From the NCBI GenBank assembly GCA_963767645.1, contig CAVYEW010000004.1, positions 434,001 to 498,000 on the forward strand: a stretch of DNA of 64,000 bases. Reading direction: 5' to 3'. This DNA comes from DATFDN01 sp963767645 (lineage in GTDB: Bacteria > Pseudomonadota > Alphaproteobacteria > Acetobacterales > Acetobacteraceae). Made by a program: the position numbers and the translations under genes. Below are positions 1-7,757 of this stretch, one piece after another (the stretch's first letter is position 1; each line of letters starts with the position of its first letter). The notes beneath the pieces were generated by a model. It was given only the letters and a program-made list of their open reading frames with translations, was not told where the DNA came from and did no database searches.

Positions 1-756
1 TCCTGCCGAGACTGCGCGACGCCGCCGGACTGGCGGCGCTCCACCAAGACCGGCTGCCCGGAGCCATCGCCCCGGTGCTGGAGACCGTGCGCCGGGTGCG
101 CGCGCGCCTCGCGGCCGAGGGCCACGACGCCGCGCTGATCGGCTTCGCTGGGGCGCCGTTCACGGTTGCCTGCTACATGGTCGAGGGCGGCGGATCGAAG
201 GACTTCGCCGCCACGCGCCGCATGGCGCATGCGCAGCCCGAATTGTTTGCGGCCCTGATCGAGTTCTTGACGGACGCCACGATCACCTACCTCTCGGCTC
301 AGGCCGAGGCGGGAGCACAAGCGTTGATGGTGTTCGAACTCGTGGGCGGGCGTACTGTCGCCGACCCTGTTCCGCCGGCATGTCATCGCGCCGACGCGCA
401 GGATTGCAGCCGCGCTGAGGGCACGCGCCCCGGCCGTGCGCCTGATCGGTTTTCCGCGTCTCGCCGGCGCCATGCTGGGCGAGTACGCGGCGGCGGTCGG
501 CATGGAAGGGATCGGCATGGACACCGCAGCTGATCCGGCTCACGCGCGCCGAACCGTGCCGGAAACCATTGCCCTGCAAGGGAACCTGGACCCGATGGCT
601 CTCCTGGCAGGTGGCGACGCGCTGCGCGTCGAGGCGGGCAGCATCCTGGCCGCGCTACGCGGCCGACCTTTCGTGTTCAATCTTGGCCACGGCATCGTGG
701 CGGAAACGCCGCCGGAGCATGTTGCTGCGTTGACGGAGCTGGTGCGTGCCGGCTGA
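1..756 (+). pseudogene. hemE: Uroporphyrinogen decarboxylase HemE, 5'-truncated by the window and frameshifted
   Basis: HemE decarboxylates uroporphyrinogen III to coproporphyrinogen III in cytosolic haem synthesis. The reading frame is open from base 3 and covers roughly the last 250 codons of a family usually near 350, so the start lies before the window. The family segment GFAGAPFTVACYM is visible at about 141-180. The frame breaks at 336-340. Removing one A from gaact restores the conserved FDSWAG motif and joins cleanly to the second half (IAPTRR, LIGFPR, ALQGNLDP, FNLGHGI), which ends at TGA 756. The next gene, hemH, starts a few bases later. One extra base in an otherwise well-conserved essential gene suggests a sequencing error, but a real frameshift cannot be excluded from this sequence. 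Confidence 0.9.
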
Positions 757-763
757 GGGCGAA

Positions 764-1813
764 ATGCGGCCGCGCATCGCCGTCGTGCTATTCAACCTGG
801 GCGGTCCCGACCGACCGGAGGCGATCCGCCCCTTCCTGCTGAACCTGTTCAGCGACAAGGCGATCCTGCGCGTGCCGTTCTTCGTGCGCCCGGTGCTGGC
901 CCGGATCATCGCCGGCCGTAGGCTGAAGCCGGCGACAGCCAACTACGCCCTGCTCGGCGGCCGCTCGCCGCTGCTGGACCTGACCCGGGCGCAGGCCTCG
1001 GCCTTGCAGGCGGCATTGCCGGAGGTCGAGGCGCGCTGCTTCATCGCCATGCGCTACTGGCACCCTTTCAGCGATGAGGCGGCGCGGGAGGTGAAGGCAT
1101 TCCAGCCGCACGAGGTGGTGCTGCTGCCGCTGTATCCGCAGTTCTCGACCACCACCACCGGCAGCTCGCTTGAGGCGTGGCGGGAAGCGGCGGCGCGCGT
1201 CGGGCTGGTGGCGCCGGTGACGACGCTGTGCTGCTGGCCCGAGGACACGCTGTATGCCGAAACGACCGCGGCGCTCGTACGCCGGTCCTGGGAGCAGGCC
1301 CGCGCCGCGTCGGGCAGGACCGCTCTGCGGCTGCTCTTCTCCGCGCATGGCCTGCCGGAGACGATCGTGCGCGCAGGCGATCCCTATCAATGGCAGATCG
1401 AGCGCACCGCGCGCGCCATCCTCGCCGCCTGGGGGTCGGAGGCCCCAGCGGATTGGACCATCTGCTACCAATCCCGCGCCACTCCCCAGAAGTGGCTCGA
1501 GCCGAGCACCGACCAGGAGATCGCCCGCGCGGCTCGCGACAAGGTGGCGGTCGTGGTCGTCCCGATCGCCTTCGTCTCGGAACATAGCGAGACTCTGGTG
1601 GAGCTGGACGTCGAGTACCGGCATTTGGCCGAGCAGCTCGGGGTTAGCGGCTACTTCCGCGTCCCGACGCAGAACGACGATCCGGGCTTCATCGCCGCGT
1701 TGGCCGGCCTGGTCGGGCGGGCGCGCGGGGCCGGCCCTGGATTGTGCAGCCATGCGGGCGGGCGGATCTGCCCGGCGGAGTTCACCGGCTGCCCGTTCGT
1801 GGTTCGCGCTTGA
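764..1813 (+). CDS. hemH: Ferrochelatase
   Basis: HemH inserts Fe(II) into protoporphyrin IX, the last step of haem synthesis. The protein has about 349 residues. It starts with a typical N-terminus (RIAVVLFNLGGPDRPE) and has the catalytic-histidine motif FSAHGLPE and the metal-site motif SEHSETLVELD. I chose ATG 764 because GAGGGCGAA precedes it. A GTG at 746 in the same frame would overlap the end of hemE and is the alternative. The C-terminal tail carries three cysteines (GLCS, RICP, TGCP), like the iron-sulphur-ligating tails known in some alphaproteobacterial ferrochelatases; that a cluster is bound here is inference. The stop codon lies only 12 bases before the palindrome in front of the following toxin-antitoxin pair. 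Confidence 0.95.
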   Translation: MRPRIAVVLFNLGGPDRPEAIRPFLLNLFSDKAILRVPFFVRPVLARIIAGRRLKPATANYALLGGRSPLLDLTRAQASALQAALPEVEARCFIAMRYWHPFSDEAAREVKAFQPHEVVLLPLYPQFSTTTTGSSLEAWREAAARVGLVAPVTTLCCWPEDTLYAETTAALVRRSWEQARAASGRTALRLLFSAHGLPETIVRAGDPYQWQIERTARAILAAWGSEAPADWTICYQSRATPQKWLEPSTDQEIARAARDKVAVVVVPIAFVSEHSETLVELDVEYRHLAEQLGVSGYFRVPTQNDDPGFIAALAGLVGRARGAGPGLCSHAGGRICPAEFTGCPFVVRA

Positions 1814-1822
1814 CGGGCCAGC

Positions 1823-1847
1823 ATGGGATATCCAATGTATATCCCAT
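1823..1847. promoter_or_regulatory. Perfect inverted repeat, likely MazE/AbrB operator
   Basis: Two 9-base arms, ATGGGATAT (1823-1831) and ATATCCCAT (1839-1847), are separated by 7 bases. The repeat ends one base before the ribosome-binding site AGGAGAG of the antitoxin gene at 1862. AbrB/MazE-type antitoxins usually repress their own operon by binding such palindromes, so this is probably the autoregulatory operator. TTGACG at 1810-1815 could be a -35 box, but no good -10 is seen at the right distance. Confidence 0.6.
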
Positions 1848-1861
1848 AGGAGAGACGCACT

Positions 1862-2104
1862 GTGATCGTGAGCGTGAGCAAGTGGGGAAACAGTCTCGGG
1901 GTACGGATCCCGAAGGATGTGGCAAGCCAACTCGGTTTACGAAATGGATCGCCCGTTGACGTCGTGGCTGACCGAGGCCGAATCGTGATCTCGCCCCGGC
2001 GACCGCGCTTCACCATTGAGGAACTGCTGGCGAACGTAACCCCGGAGATCCGCGAGGCATTCGACTGGGGCTCCGACACTGGGCGCGAGATCGTTGACGA
2101 CTGA
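1862..2104 (+). CDS. MazE-type antitoxin (AbrB/SpoVT fold)
   Basis: An 80-residue protein with the swapped-hairpin AbrB/MazE signature VSKWGNSLGVRIPKDV at residues 4-19, followed by an acidic C-terminal tail (TIEELLANVTPE) of the kind that wraps around and blocks MazF toxins. It starts at GTG 1862 with AGGAGAG seven bases upstream. Its last codons overlap the start of the toxin gene, which indicates translational coupling. A palindrome immediately upstream fits autorepression. The family and arrangement are well supported. I leave the symbol empty because several related antitoxins (MazE, PemI, ChpS) share this pattern. Confidence 0.88.
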   Translation: MIVSVSKWGNSLGVRIPKDVASQLGLRNGSPVDVVADRGRIVISPRRPRFTIEELLANVTPEIREAFDWGSDTGREIVDD

Positions 2105-2441
2105 CTATGCGCCTGATGCCGGCGATCTGATCTGGACCGATTTCGATCCGCGCACCGGGCGCGAACAAGGCGGCCACCGCCCTGCCTTGGTCGTTTCTCC
2201 CCGTGCTCTGTGGGACGCAAGCCGGCTCGCCTTCGTATGCCCGATCACCTCGCGGGTTCGCGGATGGAGTTCGAGCCTGATCTTGCCTGATGGTCTGGCG
2301 GTCTCTGGAGAGGTGTTGATCTCGCATATGCGGAGCATCGACACGCTGGCACGCCCGATCGTCCATGCCGGCGTGGTGTCCTCCGCCGTGCTGGAAGAAG
2401 CACGCGCGCGGATCGCGACGCTGCTCGGCATCGAGACGTGA
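2094..2441 (+). CDS. MazF/PemK-family mRNA interferase toxin
   Basis: A 115-residue MazF-fold endoribonuclease, expected to cleave mRNA when free of its antitoxin. The N-terminal pattern GDLIWTDFDPRTGREQGGHRPALVVSP is typical of the fold: the strand, the G-x-E-Q/GG loop and the RPALVVSP segment. The conserved fold starts only a few residues into the protein, so the TTG at 2094, overlapping the antitoxin stop by 11 bases, is the only workable start. In-frame ATG codons are absent there. It ends at TGA 2441, seven bases before the HAD gene begins. Together with the upstream gene it forms a type II toxin-antitoxin pair inserted between hemH and hemJ. Confidence 0.88.
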   Translation: MTTDYAPDAGDLIWTDFDPRTGREQGGHRPALVVSPRALWDASRLAFVCPITSRVRGWSSSLILPDGLAVSGEVLISHMRSIDTLARPIVHAGVVSSAVLEEARARIATLLGIET

Positions 2442-2447
2442 GTTCCT

Positions 2448-3125
2448 CTGCGTCTCGTCATCTTCGACTGCGACGGCGTGCTGATCGATAGCGAGCCGAT
2501 CTGCAACCGCGTCGTGGCCACGGTGCTGACCGATCTCGGCTGGCCAATCACCGCCGATGCCTGCGAGCAGCGGTTCGTCGGCATGTCATTCTATGCGATG
2601 CGCCCGCTGGTCGAGAGCCGGCTCGCCAGTCCCTTGCCGGACACCTGGGAGGATGATCTGGCCGCTCGTGTCGCGGAGACGATGGCACGAGAGGCAGTGA
2701 CCATCCCCCATGCGGAGCAAGCGATACAAGCGGTCGCCGAGCTGGGCCTCGACTGGCGAGTCGCTTCCAACTCCTCGCATCGGGAGATGGCGGCGAAGTT
2801 CGGCCGTACCGGCCTTGATGGACTGGTCGCCGGCCGCCTGCACAGCGTTGAGGATGTGATCGCGGCGGGAGGACGCGGCAAGCCCGCGCCGGACTTGTTC
2901 CTGAGCGCGGCAGGTTCCGCGGGCGTGGACCCGGACGCCTGCCTCGTGATCGAGGATTCGGTGCTCGGCGCTCGTGCCGCCGCCGCCGCCGGCATGACGT
3001 GCTGGGCATTGTGCCCGAACGGCACGGGAGAGGCCCTCGTCGCGGAGGGCGCCTTGCCCTTCCGCTCCCTGTCGGAGTTCCCGGCACTGCTGCGGGCGGA
3101 GATCGATCGGCGGGAGCGGCCATGA
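2448..3125 (+). CDS. HAD-superfamily phosphatase (beta-phosphoglucomutase/Gph-like)
   Basis: A soluble hydrolase of HAD subfamily IA, probably dephosphorylating a small phosphorylated metabolite; the substrate cannot be read from sequence. The four HAD motifs are present: FDCDGVLID (nucleophile Asp), VASNSS, GKPAPD (Lys) and VIEDSVLGARAA. The frame is closed by the toxin stop TGA at 2439-2441, and the only codon that can begin a full DxD motif is CTG at 2448, where relatives have ATG (Leu-Arg-Leu-Val-Ile-Phe-Asp). A GTG at 2478 would remove the catalytic aspartates, so CTG is either a rare start or a base error. The stop overlaps the hemJ start by four bases (ATGA), so the two are probably co-translated. 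Confidence 0.85.
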   Translation: MRLVIFDCDGVLIDSEPICNRVVATVLTDLGWPITADACEQRFVGMSFYAMRPLVESRLASPLPDTWEDDLAARVAETMAREAVTIPHAEQAIQAVAELGLDWRVASNSSHREMAAKFGRTGLDGLVAGRLHSVEDVIAAGGRGKPAPDLFLSAAGSAGVDPDACLVIEDSVLGARAAAAAGMTCWALCPNGTGEALVAEGALPFRSLSEFPALLRAEIDRRERP

Positions 3126-3574
3126 CGGTTCCCCTCCTCGCCCATGTCTATCCCTGGACCAAGGCGCTGCACGTTGTCGCGCTGATCGCCTGGATGGCTG
3201 GGATGTTCTATCTGCCGCGCCTCTATGTCTATCATTGCGAGACCCGCCCGGGCTCCTCGGAGAGCGAGCGGTTCAAGGTAATGGAGCGGCGGCTGCTGAA
3301 GCAGATCGTCAACCCGGCGATGGTCGCGACCTGGACCTTCGGCATCCTGCTGGTCCTGACCCCCGGCGTGATCGACTGGTCCTGGGGCTGGTGGCACGTG
3401 AAGCTCGCCTCGGTGATCGCCATGTCGGCGCTGCACGGCGAATTCTCCCGCTGGCGCAAGGATTTTCTACACGATCGCAATCGCCGGCCGCAGCGCTTCT
3501 ACAGGATCGCGAATGAAGCGCCGACGCTCCTCGTCATGCTGATAGTAGTCATGGTCATCGTCCGCCCGTTCTGA
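3122..3574 (+). CDS. hemJ: Protoporphyrinogen IX oxidase HemJ
   Basis: HemJ oxidises protoporphyrinogen IX to protoporphyrin IX in the inner membrane, just before ferrochelatase. The 150-residue protein shows four hydrophobic segments, as expected. The conserved histidine of the first helix is His17 (TKALHVVALIAWMAG), and the conserved lysine lies in WHVKLASV. FYLPRLYVYH after helix 1 is also characteristic. ATG 3122 overlaps the preceding HAD stop by four bases. The position between hemE-hemH and rho is a widespread alphaproteobacterial arrangement, which supports the assignment. Confidence 0.93.
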   Translation: MTVPLLAHVYPWTKALHVVALIAWMAGMFYLPRLYVYHCETRPGSSESERFKVMERRLLKQIVNPAMVATWTFGILLVLTPGVIDWSWGWWHVKLASVIAMSALHGEFSRWRKDFLHDRNRRPQRFYRIANEAPTLLVMLIVVMVIVRPF

Positions 3575-3616
3575 CCTGTGCGCTTGACAGGCGGGAAGCG
3601 AGTCGCCACCTGCACG

Positions 3617-3645
3617 TTGACGGCCTTGCTGATCTTTACTACAGT
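3617..3645 (+). promoter_or_regulatory. Sigma70-type promoter upstream of rho
   Basis: TTGACG (3617-3622) and TACAGT (3640-3645) are spaced by 17 bases. Transcription would start near 3652, giving a leader of about 125 bases before rho at 3778. A long leader is plausible because rho is often controlled by its own product; no specific attenuator was identified. A second TTGACA at 3584-3589 has no convincing partner. Confidence 0.45.
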
Positions 3646-3777
3646 GAGGCTATCTTCCTGGCAGTTCTCCCCAACGCTGCCGAAAATCATCGCCCGGACG
3701 GGACAGACGCCAGAAGTGGCGAAACGCCGGCTCCGGGCTCCCCAGTTGCCATCCAAGAAGTCGCCGAGGCGTCCCAG

Positions 3778-5048
<1,271 letters not shown>

Positions 5049-5052
<4 letters not shown>

Positions 5053-5081
5053 AATACGGAGTTATCGAGCACCAGGGTCAT
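5049..5081 (-). pseudogene. vapC toxin remnant (first ten codons)
   Basis: Reading leftward from ATG 5081, which overlaps the antitoxin stop TGA (5080-5078) in the usual ATGA fashion, the frame encodes MTLVLDNSVF and then stops at TAA where it meets the rho stop codon. The V-L-D-N-S-V pattern with its aspartate matches the first strand of PIN-domain VapC toxins, which normally run about 130 residues. Everything after this strand is gone, so the toxin was deleted with the breakpoint at the rho 3' end. The assignment rests on only ten codons plus context. Confidence 0.5.
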
Positions 5082-5225
5082 TCACGACCTTCGTCTCGGA
5101 AACTCTTCCATTCCTGCCAATCGAACGGCTGATTGAGTGCTGCGGCACGCGCGCGGATGCGGGCAAAGGCCGCGCGCGCCTCGTTGGGGTCGGAAGCGCT
5201 GACCTGAGCCCCTTCTTCCCTCCAG

Positions 5226-6224
5226 TCAGAAGTAGAGTCCGCGGTTGCCGCCACGCCGATCGTGACGGTGTTTCTCGGTTCGGTCGAGCGCCGTGTCTCC
5301 GTCCCGGCCATGATTCGTCCCGCCGTCGCGCGCCGCCTGGGTCAAGCCTGGCCGCAGGCCATCGCCGGAGGCGACGCGCAGCGGGCTTGAGCCAGGCGAG
5401 CACAGCGGCAGCCTAGTCGAGCCGGGCGCGCGGCCATTCAACGCCGAATGCGGCCTGATCTCATTGTAGTCGCGCTGCCAGTTCGCCAACACGGCCCGGG
5501 CGTGCCGCAGCGAGGTAAACACGGTCTCGTTCAGGCACTCGTCGCGCAGGCGGCCGATGAAGCTCTCGGCGAACGCGTTCTGCTGCGGCTTGCCAGGCGC
5601 GATGTAGTGCCAGCCCACCGCCCGGTCCTGCGACCAGCGCAGGATCGCCACGCTGGTCAGCTCCGTGCCGTTGTCGCTCACCACCGCCAGCGGCAAGCTA
5701 CGCGCCGCGGCGACGGTGTCCAGCTCGCGCGCGACCCGCTTGCCGGACAGCGACGTGTCGGCCACCAGCGCCAGGCACTCGCGGCTGAAGTCGTCCACCA
5801 CGCACAGGATCCGGAACCGGCGGCCGTCCGCCAGCGTGTCCGACGCGAAGTCCAGCGACCAGCGCTGGTTGACCACCTCCGGCACCGCCATGGGTGCCCG
5901 CGTGCCGATCGCCCGCTTGCGGCCGCCACGACGACGCACCTGCAGCCGCTCCTCCCGATATAGGCGACGCAGCTTCTTGTGGTTCGGCCGCAGCCCTTCC
6001 CGGGCAAGCAACAGGCCGAGACGGCGATAGCCGAACCGGCGCCGCTCGGCCGCCAGGCTGCACAGTCGGGTTCGCAAATTGCCGTCGTCCGGCCTGCTCG
6101 CCCGGTAGCGAACCATACTGCGATCCGCGCCGAGGAGTGCACACGCCCGCCGCTCGCTGATCCCGTGCGCGTCGCGCACCGCGGAAACAGCGCCCCTCCG
6201 TGCTGCGGGCGTCACCACTTTTTT
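5226..6224 (-). CDS. IS3-family transposase OrfB (integrase-type catalytic subunit)
   Basis: OrfB supplies the DDE catalytic core of the transposase. Visible segments are an N-terminal HTH_21-like region (HGISERRACALLG), the linker RRFGYRRLGLLL, and an rve-type core with the first aspartate in WSLDFASD, the second in VVSDNGTE and the glutamate in AESFIGRLRDECLNE, followed by the usual NEIRPHSALNG. The frame has no own strong start. It is entered by -1 frameshifting on A-AAA-AAG (6224-6218), which fuses it to OrfA. After the conserved core there is a tail of about 70 residues running into the left inverted repeat region. Confidence 0.93.
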   Translation of the reverse strand, partial: KKVVTPAARRGAVSAVRDAHGISERRACALLGADRSMVRYRASRPDDGNLRTRLCSLAAERRRFGYRRLGLLLAREGLRPNHKKLRRLYREERLQVRRRGGRKRAIGTRAPMAVPEVVNQRWSLDFASDTLADGRRFRILCVVDDFSRECLALVADTSLSGKRVARELDTVAAARSLPLAVVSDNGTELTSVAILRWSQDRAVGWHYIAPGKPQQNAFAESFIGRLRDECLNETVFTSLRHARAVLANWQRDYNEIRPHSALNGRAPGSTRLPLCSPGSSPLRVASGDGLRPGLTQAARDGGTNHGRDGDTALDRTEKHRHDRRGGNRGLYF

Positions 6225-6478
6225 GATGCCACGTCCTTCAGCACGGCGTTGTCCAGCATTGCCTCCGCCAGCAACTTCTTCAGCCGTGCGTTCTCTGCCT
6301 CTAGCGCTCGCAGCCGCCGCATCTCGGACACATCGAGCCCGCCGAACTTGGCTTTCCACTGATAGAACGTCGCCGGGCTGATCCCGTGCTTGCGGCAGAG
6401 GTCGGCCGTCTGCATCCCGGCTTCCTGCTCGCGCAGCACGCCGATGATCTGCTCCTCAGTGAACCGCGACTTCCTCAT
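6212..6478 (-). CDS. IS3-family transposase OrfA (HTH DNA-binding subunit)
   Basis: The 88-residue OrfA begins MRKSRFTEEQIIGVLREQ and continues with LCRKHGISPATFYQWKAKFGG, the HTH_Tnp_1 fold of IS407-group elements. A leucine-rich coiled-coil (LRALEAENARLKKLLAEAML) follows and mediates OrfA/OrfAB assembly. It recognises the element ends and overlaps the fused OrfAB frame at the slippery run near its stop. It begins about 50 bases inside the right end of the element, where the transposase promoter normally sits. Confidence 0.93.
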   Translation of the reverse strand: MRKSRFTEEQIIGVLREQEAGMQTADLCRKHGISPATFYQWKAKFGGLDVSEMRRLRALEAENARLKKLLAEAMLDNAVLKDVASKKW

Positions 6479-6705
6479 CCATCCGCCTCCTGCTCGAAGC
6501 GGACTCTACTCAAACCTGGAGGAGATTCAGGGGCTCAGGTCAGCGCGCGTGCTCGGGACAAGCCGGACCACCGCCTTGCCTCGCCGCGTGATGACGATCT
6601 CCTCGCCGGCTTCAACCCGGTCCAGGAGGCTGCCAAGCTTGGTCTTTGCCTCAAAGGCGCCAATCGCGTCCATGACATACCACTGGTCTACTGACTGGTC
6701 TATGG

Positions 6706-6728
6706 GGTAGTGTCTCAGTTTGAATTCT
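6706..6728 (+). repeat. Left terminal inverted repeat of the 4.9-kb transposon
   Basis: The repeat begins GGTAGTGTCTCAG and ends TTTGAATTCT. It matches the right end in opposite orientation with one difference, at base 3. The 8 bases immediately outside are GTCTATGG. Confidence 0.88.
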
Positions 6729-6823
6729 AACTTTTTAGAACACGGCTCGCGCCAAGTCTATTGCCATCGCGCTGCATCTCGCGGCTCCTATATGCTCGAT
6801 ACAGAGCATGGAGCTGAATTGGG

Positions 6824-7057
6824 ATGCCGAAGGGACCGAGGGGCGAGAGGCGACCGGCCGATGTGGTCGGCGCCGCCATCATGGTGGCGAAGATCGCGAC
6901 CGGCGAGATCGAGGAGGCGATCGAGCCCAAGTCGGGGCGAACCCGCTCCGGCCGCGCCGGGGCAAAGGCCCGCGCTGAGAAGCTATCCGGCGAAGAGCGT
7001 CGAGAGATTGCGAATAAAGCGGCGGCGGCGCGCTGGAAAAAGCAGCAGATTACGTGA
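6824..7057 (+). CDS. Small basic protein, transposon cargo, function unknown
   Basis: A 77-residue lysine/arginine-rich protein. The last 40 residues follow the pattern AGAKARAEKLSGEERREIANKAAAARW, seen in many small proteins on plasmids, phages and islands and usually left as hypothetical or weakly called RNA-binding. The basic, helix-prone composition suggests nucleic-acid contact, but that is inference. It is the only cargo gene besides the transposase that points rightward. It starts about 95 bases inside the left repeat and overlaps the 3' end of the leftward PIN gene by 8 bases. Confidence 0.55.
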   Translation: MPKGPRGERRPADVVGAAIMVAKIATGEIEEAIEPKSGRTRSGRAGAKARAEKLSGEERREIANKAAAARWKKQQIT

Positions 7058-7559
7058 TAAGCATAAATCTGACCGTTCCGTCTGCTTTTCCTATGACATT
7101 CACCATTTTCTCGTCGATAGTTACCAACACAAGATTCCTTTCACGTGCTTGGGCGCACATCCATAGATCATTTTCATCGATCTGAAGCTGCTTTCCGGTC
7201 GCAGCGTCAACCCAATCCTCAATCCAGCGCCGACGCTCTTTGCTAAGAGCGTTCGTCAGGTATCTAGTCGCTAGCTTAATCTTGAGCTGAGCGTACTCAG
7301 CGCTCGTGTGTCGTGTTACATTCAAGACAGCGAAGCGTGTGGCGTCAGTAATAATGTTTGACGCGTTGGGAAGTGCTAATCCTTTTACAGCCTGGTGCAG
7401 CCCTATCCCAAACATCAATTCAGCAAGGCCAACCGCCGAAATGTATTTCGGAGATCTGGAGTTGATGGCTCCGACTTGGCCTTTGACAGCAGCATTCATT
7501 TTGTGTTGAGTGTCCAGTAGGGCCGAGATTGCAGAATTCTCCAGCAAGTATCCTTCCAC
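7050..7559 (-). CDS. PIN-domain protein (VapC-like), transposon cargo
   Basis: A 169-residue protein with a PIN nuclease layout: strand 1 YLLENSAISALLD, a central AELMFGIGLH with the conserved glutamate, and a late cluster DENDLWMCAQARERNLVLVTID that matches the DxD/N-D-L-x-A-A-x-A pattern of VapC toxins. The first metal-binding residue, nearly always Asp in LLDTN, is Glu here (Glu7), so activity may be altered. Composition is more AT-rich than the chromosome on either side. It follows the 51-codon frame by 6 bases and is the last gene of the leftward methyltransferase operon. Confidence 0.72.
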   Translation of the reverse strand: MEGYLLENSAISALLDTQHKMNAAVKGQVGAINSRSPKYISAVGLAELMFGIGLHQAVKGLALPNASNIITDATRFAVLNVTRHTSAEYAQLKIKLATRYLTNALSKERRRWIEDWVDAATGKQLQIDENDLWMCAQARERNLVLVTIDEKMVNVIGKADGTVRFMLIT

Positions 7560-7565
7560 GACAAT

Positions 7566-7721
7566 CTATTCCAAGAGTTCCCGTAGGGCGATAGCCTCAA
7601 CCTCAGGCAATGGCGTAAAAACATCTAACACCCAATGGCCAGTCGCTTTCTGATAGTCCTTGGAAATATATTCGTGCAACGGGATGAATGGCTGAAAACC
7701 TTCGGGAACCCAGTGTTGCAT
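7566..7721 (-). CDS. Short 51-codon frame before the PIN gene, function unknown
   Basis: From ATG 7721 to TAG 7566 the frame encodes 51 residues with a protein-like composition (starting MQHWVPEGFQPF, ending EAIALRELLE). It lies 36 bases past the methyltransferase stop and 6 bases before the PIN gene start, in the slot where a VapC-type toxin normally has its antitoxin. No antitoxin fold is recognisable. It could be an unknown antitoxin or the tail of a decayed gene, because the same frame stays open for 12 codons upstream of the ATG without a start. Confidence 0.35.
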   Translation of the reverse strand: MQHWVPEGFQPFIPLHEYISKDYQKATGHWVLDVFTPLPEVEAIALRELLE

Positions 7722-7757
7722 GCATGTTCTGTTGGGCGTTTGCTTCCTCTGAAGTAT

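Larger units (their letters stand above)
5200..6542. mobile_element. Intact IS3-family insertion sequence (IS407-like group)
   Basis: The 1343-bp element has terminal inverted repeats beginning TGACCTGAGCCCCT: left end 5200-5213, right end 6529-6542 read on the other strand. It is flanked by a 4-bp direct repeat GCGC (5196-5199 and 6543-6546). It encodes orfA and orfB on the minus strand with an A6G slippery run between them. Its size, TGA..TCA-type ends, 4-bp duplication and protein sequences all fit the IS407 group. Both ends and both frames look intact, so it may still be active. It sits in an antitoxin gene. Confidence 0.93.
5078..6673 (-). pseudogene. Phd/YefM-type antitoxin gene split by an IS3-family insertion
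   Basis: The upstream part (6673 to 6543) encodes MDAIGAFEAKTKLGSLLDRV, then a segment rich in EEIVITRRGKAVVRLVP, the classic Phd/YefM DNA-binding fold. The downstream part (5199 to 5078) encodes the C-terminal helix ending FDWQEWKSFRDEGRE. Removing the element at 5200-6542 and one copy of the GCGC target duplication restores one uninterrupted frame of about 82 residues, a normal length for a VapB-type antitoxin. The insertion falls just after the DNA-binding domain. With the toxin also reduced to a remnant, the locus is dead. The 4.9-kb transposon begins 25 bases upstream of its start codon. Confidence 0.82.

Noticed and set aside
1806..1838. Sigma70 promoter for the MazEF pair from TTGACG at 1810
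   Set aside because: The -35 is good but no acceptable -10 is found at 16-18 bases, so I did not list it as a promoter.
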